A stretch of DNA of 29,450 bases. Origin: a virus. The DNA lies in the IMG/VR virus record IMGVR_UViG_3300034093_000809, positions 1 through 29,450 of that record; one strand, 5' to 3'. Of this stretch, positions 23,033 to 28,484 are shown piece after piece (the stretch's first letter is position 1; each line of letters opens with the position of its first letter). The translations under genes and the position numbers were made by a program. Below the pieces are notes generated by a model that saw only the letters and a list, made by a program, of their open reading frames with translations, ran no database searches and was not told where the DNA came from.

Positions 23033-23953
23033 TTAATTGTTTTTTCTGTTTGCAAATTCTGGTTGATCCCAATAATTAAGACAATAGTATTGATATTTTT
23101 GGACATCCAAATAAAATTTATAAATACCGGTTAATGCAACGCCTTTTGGCTTTGCCTTTGCAATTCTAACATGCAATTCGTTATCCTTATAATAACCCGT
23201 TTCATTTTCTGCAATACCGCCCGGCGGACGCCATAACGTTAAAACCGCTAAACCTTTTCTAAACCAAACTTGCCCGCCGGCTAAATCGCGCGCGGATGGG
23301 GGCGGATAATACGTAACGCCGTCTTTTGTTATGGGCGATTGGTCGCGAACATGCGTAATAATACAATTATGCCGGTTCAATTTACGCGCGTTTTTTCTAA
23401 CTTGTCCCAATATTCGGCTCAAATATTTGTCCTCACGTCCCAAATCGGCGGTTTTGTAATCCTCAGTCAATTCATTCCATGGATCAATTAACGTTGTATG
23501 AATGCGCATGCCGGTTTCAATTTCTATTTTATCCACTAAATCGTAAAATTTTTCAAGCGTTAAATCTTCATTTACCGGGTCAATAACAACAAAATGCTCG
23601 TTAATAAAATATTCAGCTTTTGCCCGTTCCATTTCATCCATTGCGTTGTTTCCTTTGATGAATTTTTTACCAATGTATTTATGGCATAATTCTGAAAAAA
23701 TATCTTTTGCATCCCCGGTTTCCGGTGAATAAATAACATGATTCCAACCGTACAAACATGACAAGTTAATAAGGATTTCAAACCAAAATTCAGTTTTACC
23801 AGAGGCGGGCGCGGCTCCAATGTATGTTGTACAACCTAATTTCACGGTGTACGGGAAGCGTTCCCAATCCCAACCAACCAAAACCCCGCGTGCGTTTCCA
23901 TGTTCCCGCAATGCGTCCAATTCTAATTTAACATTTTCTAATCTTTTGTACAT
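23033..23953 (-). CDS. RecA-fold replicative helicase, DnaB-like (306 aa)
   Basis: The start is the ATG at 23953, sharing one base with the initiator stop (TGATG). The RecA core is complete: Walker A YIGAAPASGKTEF near residues 45-57, then HVIYSPETGDAKDI, Walker B TTLIDPWNEL near 153-162, and a NCIITHVRDQSP segment near 197-207. It lacks the DnaB N-terminal domain and resembles single-domain SF4 helicases of phages. It follows the initiator, so the pair probably opens and unwinds the origin. No primase domain is visible. Confidence 0.88.
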   Translation of the reverse strand: MYKRLENVKLELDALREHGNARGVLVGWDWERFPYTVKLGCTTYIGAAPASGKTEFWFEILINLSCLYGWNHVIYSPETGDAKDIFSELCHKYIGKKFIKGNNAMDEMERAKAEYFINEHFVVIDPVNEDLTLEKFYDLVDKIEIETGMRIHTTLIDPWNELTEDYKTADLGREDKYLSRILGQVRKNARKLNRHNCIITHVRDQSPITKDGVTYYPPPSARDLAGGQVWFRKGLAVLTLWRPPGGIAENETGYYKDNELHVRIAKAKPKGVALTGIYKFYLDVQKYQYYCLNYWDQPEFANRKNN

Positions 23954-24627
23954 CAATCAAATATTATTGGATGAAATGCCATTATTTTTTTTGGTTTATC
24001 GGTTAATGTTTCATCATTCCAACATTGACCATTTAACCATGTAAGCGGGTTTTTACGAAATTTTATTTCTGGGGTTGCGTTTTTGTATTCCGTTGCTTTG
24101 TCAATTATCAAATCGAATAATTCCGGATTTATTTTTAAAAACGCTTTATAACATTTTGAGCGATCAACTTTTTTATCGTATGCATTCCAAAATTGCGCGA
24201 AGTAAAAATCAATATCATTGTTAATTGGTGTATTTGTATTATTGTTTATTTGTTTATCTATACTAACAATGCTTTTAACTTGCTTTGTCCCGTGCTTTAT
24301 AATTGCTTTATCAAGTGCTTTGTTAGGTGCTTTATCAAAATTTGATAGGGCAATAATGTTTGAACTATATTGATTTTTACTTTTTTCAATCAATTCAACA
24401 AATCCAAAATTTACTAAATCATTAAGGGTTTTAATGAACGTGTTATAACTTCTTATTCCAATCGCTTCTTTTGACATGGTTGTTGGTAATCCAAATTTTG
24501 ATTTCCAACCTAATCTGTTGCAATGCTCAATAATAAAAAAATAAAGTGCGGTGTGATTAGGATTTATTTTTTCTGGGTTTTCAAAACTCCAATCAAACCA
24601 TTTCCGGCTTAAATCGTATACGTTCAT
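23953..24627 (-). CDS. Winged-helix replication initiator (224 aa)
   Basis: The ATG at 24627 is chosen; a GTG at 24675 would place the start inside a leader hairpin. Residues 22-95 form a winged helix (HTALYFFIIEHCNRLGW, TTMSKEAIGIRSYNTFIK, LVNFGFVELIEKSKNQY). A low-complexity linker (about 95-138) leads to a C-terminal domain with FWNAYDKKVDRSKCYKAF and FRKNPLTWLNGQCWNDE. This is the standard design of phage replisome organisers, in which the origin is often in or near the gene. The start region is preceded by an exact duplicate of itself 94 bases upstream and by a hairpin. Confidence 0.82.
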   Translation of the reverse strand: MNVYDLSRKWFDWSFENPEKINPNHTALYFFIIEHCNRLGWKSKFGLPTTMSKEAIGIRSYNTFIKTLNDLVNFGFVELIEKSKNQYSSNIIALSNFDKAPNKALDKAIIKHGTKQVKSIVSIDKQINNNTNTPINNDIDFYFAQFWNAYDKKVDRSKCYKAFLKINPELFDLIIDKATEYKNATPEIKFRKNPLTWLNGQCWNDETLTDKPKKIMAFHPIIFD

Positions 24628-24721
24628 TGTGGTTGTTATTAAAGAAATAACCCCCGTACGAATAGCCACAACCACGAGGCGTTTTCAATACGAGGGTTAA
24701 TATAAAAATTCTTTGCTTCAT
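24593..24721 (-). CDS. Possible leader peptide overlapping the initiator start (42 aa)
   Basis: The ATG at 24721 lies in the same 17-base context as the initiator ATG (the AATAACAACCACAATGA repeat) and about 12 bases from the predicted transcript start. The 42-codon frame (MKQRIFILTLVLKTPRGCGY onward) crosses the leader hairpin and ends 32 bases inside the initiator gene in another frame. It has a basic-hydrophobic start and a Gly/Tyr/Asn-rich end. Translation could control folding of the leader and thereby initiator expression. It may also be a chance frame. Confidence 0.4.
   Translation of the reverse strand: MKQRIFILTLVLKTPRGCGYSYGGYFFNNNHNERIRFKPEMV
24624..24640. repeat. 17-bp direct repeat at the initiator start
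   Basis: TCATTGTGGTTGTTATT is identical to 24718-24734. It covers the initiator ATG and the 14 bases before it. Its 8-base core GTGGTTGT is the reverse complement of 24668-24675. Confidence 0.92.
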
Positions 24722-24734
24722 TGTGGTTGTTATT
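24718..24734. repeat. 17-bp direct repeat at the leader start
   Basis: This exact copy of 24624-24640 lies 94 bases upstream in transcription order. It covers the ATG of the 42-codon leader frame. Confidence 0.92.
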
Positions 24735-24738
24735 TATG

Positions 24739-24746
24739 CAAATATA
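24739..24746 (-). promoter_or_regulatory. TATATTTG -7 box of the initiator promoter
   Basis: TATATTTG followed by CAT on the minus strand matches TAnnTTTG. It shares the AT-rich upstream sequence of the 26-bp element only loosely. A start near 24733 would place the first 17-bp repeat at the very 5' end of the message. Confidence 0.55.
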
Positions 24747-24751
24747 ATAAA

Positions 24752-25006
24752 TTATAAATTACTTTTGAATATTCTGTAATATTTGCCGTCAATTTGCTTT
24801 TCAATATAATCCGTTGGATTTTTATATTCCATTAAATACCTATATTTATTTAATTTCCATTCGTGTTGAAAGTATTCAACGCCGTTAATTATGTTGTTAA
24901 CCATCTGAAACGTTATTGCGTGCAAATCCTTTAAATCGTTAACCTCAATTTCCATTGTGATTTTCTTTGTTTTCTTTTTTGTCGTTGCTTTTATTTGTAC
25001 TTTCAT
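24752..25006 (-). CDS. Hypothetical early protein (84 aa)
   Basis: The protein starts with a basic segment (MKVQIKATTKKKTKKIT), followed by MEIEVNDLKDLHAITFQM and a C-terminal part rich in Tyr, Lys and Asn (KLNKYRYLMEYKNPTDYIEK). It has no membrane segment and no recognised motif. The start overlaps the preceding small frame by 62 bases. It ends just before the initiator promoter. Function unknown. Confidence 0.68.
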   Translation of the reverse strand: MKVQIKATTKKKTKKITMEIEVNDLKDLHAITFQMVNNIINGVEYFQHEWKLNKYRYLMEYKNPTDYIEKQIDGKYYRIFKSNL

Positions 25007-25118
25007 TTTGTAGCATTTTAATTTGTCTCAATCTATTCATTAAATCAATGTTGTATGTGGTAAAAAACGCCTTGCGTTCAATGTCATTTATATACCAATT
25101 AAATAACGTCTTGTCCAT
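24945..25118 (-). CDS. Small early protein bridging two genes (57 aa)
   Basis: An ATG at 25118 opens a 57-codon frame (MDKTLFNWYINDIERKAF, then IDLMNRLRQIKMLQNE, ending in a Lys/Asn-rich tail). It overlaps the upstream gene by 20 bases and the downstream gene by 62 bases and fills an otherwise empty gap of 92 bases. The amphipathic, helical character and tight overlaps look genuine, but the Lys/Asn-rich end could be an out-of-frame reading of the next gene's start. Confidence 0.5.
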   Translation of the reverse strand: MDKTLFNWYINDIERKAFFTTYNIDLMNRLRQIKMLQNESTNKSNDKKENKENHNGN

Positions 25119-25332
25119 ACTCAAAATGTTGTAATTCGTAAACCGTTTTTAAATACATTACGCGCATGCGCTCAATTTCCTTTTCTGCGCTTGCAATTTC
25201 CGTTTCATGGAATCCAATACCAAATGAATCGTTATTCATTCTCATAATATCCAATTGATCATTTAAATTTTGGATTAACTTTAAATATGTTAACGCCAAT
25301 TCATGCAATCTAATTAATTTTTGTACGTCCAT
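25099..25332 (-). CDS. Small coiled-coil early protein (77 aa)
   Basis: The sequence is nearly all helix (MDVQKLIRLHELALTYLKL, LNDQLDIMRMNND, then IASAEKEIERMRVMYLKTVY) with heptad spacing, so it probably dimerises. It lies two bases after the stop of the 121-residue gene in the early operon. No family is recognised; regulators, host-takeover factors and assembly helpers all look like this. Confidence 0.7.
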   Translation of the reverse strand: MDVQKLIRLHELALTYLKLIQNLNDQLDIMRMNNDSFGIGFHETEIASAEKEIERMRVMYLKTVYELQHFEYGQDVI

Positions 25333-25334
25333 GA

Positions 25335-25700
25335 CTAATTGTTATTTATTCCGGGAAAACCCCATGTATTAAAATATTTTGATTCCTTTGCGCGATCCAT
25401 CCAACATTCCATTTCATCTTCAACGTCGGTTGTGTGGTAATAATTTTCAAGTAACCGGTCGTTTATTTCATCCGTTAACCATTCCATAAAATCCAAATCA
25501 AACCCGTATTTGTGCCAATCGCACGGTTCAATAAATATTTCATCCATTGCCTTATTGTAAAGGTGTATTTGAAACGAAAAGTAAATACATGCGTTGTTTT
25601 GGGTGTCAAACGTTACATTGTAGTAATTTTCATTGTCCTTTAATTCAACCTCTAAATTGTGAACATAAAAATTAATGCTTTCAAATCTGTTTTTTTTCAT
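25335..25700 (-). CDS. Acidic early protein (121 aa)
   Basis: The protein is acidic and aromatic-rich: YNVTFDTQNNACIYFSFQIH in the front half, then DLDFMEWLTDEINDRLLENY and a C-terminal ESKYFNTWGFPG. It has no signal peptide or membrane segment. It follows two very small genes in the first operon of the early region. The charge and position would suit a host-interacting or DNA-mimic protein, but nothing in the sequence proves this. Function unknown. Confidence 0.72.
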   Translation of the reverse strand: MKKNRFESINFYVHNLEVELKDNENYYNVTFDTQNNACIYFSFQIHLYNKAMDEIFIEPCDWHKYGFDLDFMEWLTDEINDRLLENYYHTTDVEDEMECWMDRAKESKYFNTWGFPGINNN

Positions 25701-25710
25701 AATTTATATT

Positions 25711-25785
25711 TTAAATGCTTTCAATAATACCAATAATTAAACCTAATAAATATATCGCCAATGCGAATTTTAAAAAATTTTTCAT
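25711..25785 (-). CDS. Tiny single-pass membrane peptide (24 aa)
   Basis: A 24-codon frame starts at 25785: MKNFLKFALAIYL followed by LGLIIGIIESI. It is a basic start plus one hydrophobic helix, typical of small phage membrane peptides. It lies in the gap between the 56- and 121-residue genes. Such short frames arise by chance, so support is limited to its membrane-like composition and its place in the operon. Confidence 0.4.
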   Translation of the reverse strand: MKNFLKFALAIYLLGLIIGIIESI

Positions 25786-25836
25786 AATTTCTGTTTTTAA
25801 ATTGCGCGTTACGGATGCGCGCCCCCCGTTTATTAA

Positions 25837-26007
25837 TTATAAAATATTAATTCTATATTCTAAACTTTGAATTTCATTAATTAATGATTGCTTTACTTGT
25901 TCAATTTCTTTGCGCTCCCAATTTTCCAAATTAGAATTTAAAGCGTTATTTGTATATTCTAATGCTGCTTTTTTTGTTTTTAAATCTTGGATTAATATTG
26001 TTTTCAT
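25837..26007 (-). CDS. First early gene, coiled-coil protein (56 aa)
   Basis: The ATG at 26007 is the first start codon after the early promoter at 26044-26073. The 56 codons encode MKTILIQDLKTKKAALEYTN, then WERKEIEQVKQSLINEIQSL, a charged protein that is helical throughout and likely a coiled coil. Codons are AT-rich. As the promoter-proximal gene it should be among the first expressed on infection. Function unknown. Confidence 0.65.
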   Translation of the reverse strand: MKTILIQDLKTKKAALEYTNNALNSNLENWERKEIEQVKQSLINEIQSLEYRINIL

Positions 26008-26043
26008 ATTCTGTTTTTTTTGTTTTGTGCCTTATTGACCTTA

Positions 26044-26073
26044 CAAATATATAAATTAAATTTAATATAACAA
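26044..26073 (-). promoter_or_regulatory. Early promoter with -33 TTG and 26-bp element
   Basis: On the minus strand TTG (26071-26073) is separated by 19 bases from TATATTTG (26044-26051), which fits the Bacteroidota -33/-7 promoter layout. The AT-only spacer plus -7 box (26044-26069) recurs, with two mismatches each, at 22172-22197 and 20210-20235. An A/T-tract lies upstream at 26082-26107. Transcription would start near 26038 and enter the early genes. Confidence 0.72.
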
Positions 26074-26115
26074 CACATCAACAAAAAAAAAGTGAAAAAA
26101 AATGCAAATAAATTC

Positions 26116-26141
26116 AAAAACCCCGTGTTTAGTGGGGTTTT
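26116..26141 (-). terminator. Second terminator before the early promoter
   Basis: AAAACCCC pairs with GGGGTTTT around a 9-base loop, with five T residues following on the minus strand. The flanking A and T runs make it bidirectional. Together with the terminator at 26212 it insulates the early promoter from lysis-gene read-through. Confidence 0.85.
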
Positions 26142-26210
26142 CAATTACCTAAAAATACAAAAAAAGGCTTTGAATCGAACGATTCTTGTTAGTCGAAATG
26201 TAAATATAAC

Positions 26211-26281
26211 GAAAAAACCCCAACATTTGCGGGGTTTCTTTTACCTAATTGATTGCGTCAATCTGTGCTTAAAAAAAAGAG
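26211..26281 (-). ncRNA. Possible small RNA of about 70 nt after the lysis genes
   Basis: A TATATTTG box lies directly after the lysis-gene stop and a terminator lies about 50 bases further on, with no start codon of a supported gene between them. The product would contain a run of eight U near its 5' end, a small hairpin (ATTGA/TCAAT, 26248-26262) and the terminator stem. This could equally be a chance promoter match in the tail of the lysis message. Confidence 0.35.
26212..26237 (-). terminator. Terminator after the lysis genes
   Basis: AAACCCC pairs with GGGGTTT around a 9-base loop, and six T residues follow on the minus strand. It lies about 60 bases after the stop of the lysis gene at 26295. 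Confidence 0.87.
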
Positions 26282-26285
26282 TATT

Positions 26286-26293
26286 CAAATATA
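26286..26293 (-). promoter_or_regulatory. TATATTTG box after the last lysis gene
   Basis: TATATTTG begins two bases after the TAA of the lysis gene. A TTG lies 21 bases upstream (26315-26317), within the spacing seen in Bacteroidota promoters. No supported gene follows before the terminator, so it would only serve the possible small RNA. Confidence 0.4.
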
Positions 26294-26294
26294 A

Positions 26295-26867
26295 TTATGT
26301 TTCGCGAATAATTGCAACCGTTAACGGTCTTTTATTCATGTAGGTTAACCATGCATCATATTGTTTGCGTTGGTTCCTTACAAGACATGCCAACGACCAA
26401 CCATCAATTTTAATTGAGTTTTCACCGGCTTTGTGGCAATTGGCTCCAATAATGTTTGAATATTCGATTCCTATTTCATCGCTTTTATTGTCCTTGTTAT
26501 TGTCTCTAAAATAAGGAAATCCTTTATTTTGAATGTATGCATCATATTGCCCGCGATGTTTTCCGAAAATATGCGAATTATACACCATTGTATCGGCTTT
26601 CAATATTGCGCATCCTTTGGAATTGTAGGTGTCAAAGTTTTTTAAACCCTGAGCGCCGGCGTTTGATGTCCCGGAACAAACCATAATAAACCGCGGGCGT
26701 TTGCCATTTTCAATGCATTCAAAAGTATAAACTTTGTCATCAAATTGATTGTAAATGTCCTCATTGGATCGCACCCAAATATCGTAAAGACCAATAAACC
26801 AACCTTTAAACGTTGGCAACTTTTCGATAATTTCGATAAGTTCGATTGCTTTATATTTCCGAACCAT
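26295..26867 (-). CDS. Putative cell-wall lysis protein, YkuD-like motif (190 aa)
   Basis: The gene lies next to a holin-like gene and has no signal peptide, as expected for an endolysin released by a holin. Conserved-looking blocks are KGCAILKADTMVYNSHIFG, KHRGQYDAYIQNKGFPYFRD, NIIGANCHKAG (H145) and GWSLACLVRN (S158, C161, R164). A histidine followed by an SxxCxxR block recalls the H...S(H)GCxR site of L,D-transpeptidase (YkuD) folds, with GC replaced by AC. This family is common in Bacteroidota phages. Peptidoglycan activity is inference. The start lies 17 bases inside the holin-like gene. Confidence 0.62.
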   Translation of the reverse strand: MVRKYKAIELIEIIEKLPTFKGWFIGLYDIWVRSNEDIYNQFDDKVYTFECIENGKRPRFIMVCSGTSNAGAQGLKNFDTYNSKGCAILKADTMVYNSHIFGKHRGQYDAYIQNKGFPYFRDNNKDNKSDEIGIEYSNIIGANCHKAGENSIKIDGWSLACLVRNQRKQYDAWLTYMNKRPLTVAIIRET

Positions 26868-27072
26868 TTACGCGAATTTTTTTGTTTAAAATCGCAACTT
26901 GTTTTGGCGTTTCGTGTTGGCTTAATTCTGTGTTTTGTCTTTTATTGTCCAAACAATTATATAATTTGCCCTCAACTTCGCTTAATCTTAAGTTTGTCCA
27001 AAACAACCATGCAACCAAAACGCCAATTGCACCGTGTTTTTTTATTAGTTCAATCAATGTTAGTGGATTCAT
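26851..27072 (-). CDS. Holin-like protein, one membrane segment (73 aa)
   Basis: A single hydrophobic helix (about 13-27, GAIGVLVAWLFWTN) follows a short helical N-terminus (MNPLTLIELIKKH). After it comes a charged segment RLSEVEGKLYNCLDNKRQN. This layout resembles BhlA/UviB-type holins. It overlaps the upstream gene by four bases and the putative endolysin by 17 bases, so all three are translated from one message. It would permeabilise the inner membrane at the end of infection. A spanin gene was not recognised. Confidence 0.7.
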   Translation of the reverse strand: MNPLTLIELIKKHGAIGVLVAWLFWTNLRLSEVEGKLYNCLDNKRQNTELSQHETPKQVAILNKKIRVNGSEI

Positions 27073-27317
27073 TGCGCCGTGTGATTAAGTAAATAATTAT
27101 AAAATGATCCAATTGTAAAAGGATTATCGTTTTCATCAACAATCAGTTCGTTTTCAATATCGCGTGCGGTAATTTTCAACGTTCCGCCGGTGAATTCATT
27201 TAAAATAAATGTTGCGGTTGTTTTATTAAATTTAAAGATTGTCCATTTCATCGCAAATTCATGCGTTAAACGTTCGCCCTCAAATATTATATAATTACCA
27301 GAAATATAAACTTTCAT
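27069..27317 (-). CDS. Free-standing copy of the fibre N-terminal module (82 aa)
   Basis: The protein (MKVYISGNYIIFEGERLTHE to the end) aligns with the first 85 residues of the fibre protein at 27564-28484. MKVYISGNYIIFE matches MDKLYLQGNYIVIE, and PFTIGSFYNYLLNHT matches PYTVDTFKDFLRQNT. It has no further domain. It is the first gene behind its own promoter box and is coupled to the holin-like gene. It may cap fibre-binding sites or act in assembly; neither is shown. Confidence 0.68.
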   Translation of the reverse strand: MKVYISGNYIIFEGERLTHEFAMKWTIFKFNKTTATFILNEFTGGTLKITARDIENELIVDENDNPFTIGSFYNYLLNHTAQ

Positions 27318-27329
27318 CGTTTTTTATTT

Positions 27330-27337
27330 CAAATTTA
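27330..27337 (-). promoter_or_regulatory. TAAATTTG -7 box of the lysis genes
   Basis: TAAATTTG lies 12 bases before the ATG at 27317. A perfect inverted repeat, ACGTA/TACGT with a 4-base spacer (27337-27350), touches the upstream end of the box and could be an operator. No -33 TTG was found at the right distance, which may mean an activator is needed. Confidence 0.45.
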
Positions 27338-27355
27338 CGTAAAAATACGTATTGA

Positions 27356-27571
27356 TTAAAAATTAATCAAAGCATTTATGCAATCGGTTATTGAATCGTA
27401 TTTAACCCCATCAATTAAACAATCTAAATCAAACAAAATAATGCCTAAATCGGTATAAATATGGAATTGAAAAGGGTTTAATATTTCGTAATCAATCCCC
27501 TCAATTTTTGTAAACATAAATGTTTGATCATTGTAAATAAACCCGCCTTTAATCTTTGTTAAATTATGCAT
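27356..27571 (-). CDS. Small protein after the fibre gene (71 aa)
   Basis: The protein reads MHNLTKIKGGFIYNDQTFMF, then FHIYTDLGIILFDLDCLIDG, and is beta-type. It has the same size and a faintly similar opening (IKGGFIYN) as the fibre N-terminal module, so it may be a diverged member, but the match is weak. Its ATG overlaps the fibre stop by eight bases. No membrane segment or catalytic motif is visible. Function unknown. Confidence 0.65.
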   Translation of the reverse strand: MHNLTKIKGGFIYNDQTFMFTKIEGIDYEILNPFQFHIYTDLGIILFDLDCLIDGVKYDSITDCINALINF

Positions 27572-28484
27572 ATTTCTTTGCCATTAAAAATTGTGCGCGC
27601 GCCGTATCGCCTACATTAAACAATTGAACCGCACAAATTAAATAATAATTGTTTGCCGGATTGAAAGTTAATACGGTATTGGCGCCAGAATTAACATAAT
27701 CAGTTGGAATTGTTGCCCCGGCATTCACAACGGTTAATTGATTGGTTGCCGTATTAATAAAAATCTGGCGTATGCCTTGCGAAAAATAGTTTGTTGATGT
27801 CAACGAACTAAACACCCCTAACAACGTTGCCCCGGTCATTGAATCGCTTGTATTAATGTAAATTTGATGAAAAATAGTTGATGCCGTACCGCTTATTCTT
27901 ATCGCCCTTGAAATTAATTCAATTACCGTTGGCGCCGTTATGCTATTCGCCGGAATTAAAATTGATGCGGTTTTGCTCATTGTTAATGTTCCGGTTATGT
28001 TTACACCCTCGATCAAATCAATCAATGGATTGCTTGCGTTCCAACTTGTTTTTTCGGCATCCGTAACAAAACGATGCGTTGAATCCGTTGTAACTTTTGA
28101 CGCGTTTACATCATTTATTTTGGCATCCGTTACCGCGTTATTGTCAATTGTCCAAATGGAACCGGCGCCCGTTACCGAAATATCGCCTTTGTCCCCATCT
28201 GGCACACCCCCGCTACCGCCCGGGGGCGTCTTAAAACCCGTGTTTTGTCGCAAAAAATCTTTAAACGTGTCAACGGTATACGGAATTAAACCCGTTTCAT
28301 CGTAATAATTTGGAATGTCTGCAATCAAAATTGAACACGTGCGCAATGTTGGGGCGCTTAAATTACCTTGTATTAATACGTTTAAACTTGTTTCGTAATA
28401 CGTACAAAAGTATTTTGAAAAAACAAACGTTTCCGCGCCTTGTTCGATAACAATATAATTGCCTTGTAAATATAATTTATCCAT
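27564..28484 (-). CDS. Tail fibre protein with N-terminal anchor module (306 aa)
   Basis: I start at the ATG at 28484 (MDKLYLQGNYIVIE), which overlaps the upstream stop by eight bases (ATGGATAA). Residues 1-85 are the module shared with the 82-residue gene. A glycine-rich hinge follows (GGSGGVPDGDKGDISVTGAG), then a shaft-like segment (DNNAVTDAKINDVNASKV, then STHRFVTDAEKTSW). The C-terminal 150 residues form a beta-rich tip (TLTMSKTASILIPANSI onward) ending FLMAKKYA. This is a normal fibre plan with anchor, hinge, shaft and receptor-binding tip. Confidence 0.78.
   Translation of the reverse strand: MDKLYLQGNYIVIEQGAETFVFSKYFCTYYETSLNVLIQGNLSAPTLRTCSILIADIPNYYDETGLIPYTVDTFKDFLRQNTGFKTPPGGSGGVPDGDKGDISVTGAGSIWTIDNNAVTDAKINDVNASKVTTDSTHRFVTDAEKTSWNASNPLIDLIEGVNITGTLTMSKTASILIPANSITAPTVIELISRAIRISGTASTIFHQIYINTSDSMTGATLLGVFSSLTSTNYFSQGIRQIFINTATNQLTVVNAGATIPTDYVNSGANTVLTFNPANNYYLICAVQLFNVGDTARAQFLMAKKYA

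Noticed and set aside
24628-24675. Longer initiator start at GTG 24675
   Set aside because: The extra 16 residues (MVVAIRTGVISLITTT) derive from the leader hairpin and repeat; the ATG at 24627 gives a normal initiator N-terminus.
25800-25836. GC-rich hairpin GCGCG/CGCGC after the 56-residue gene as a terminator
   Set aside because: No T run follows on the minus strand, the stem has only five pairs, and further small genes continue in the same direction; at most a processing or pausing site.
26160-26195. tRNA 3'-end-like sequence or attachment site (GAATCGTTCGATTC palindrome followed by a T run)
   Set aside because: Only the T-loop-like bases fit; the T stem does not pair correctly and no anticodon arm or acceptor partner is present. 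There is no integrase to use an attachment site. A plain 6-bp palindrome between two terminators is enough to explain it.
26092-26343. Plus-strand frame of 83 codons in the intergenic region
   Set aside because: It runs through both terminators and into the end of the lysis gene, is lysine- and asparagine-rich from A-tracts, and has no homology-like pattern.
607-28484. Diversity-generating retroelement in the fibre genes
   Set aside because: No reverse transcriptase gene and no template/variable repeat pair was found near either fibre gene.
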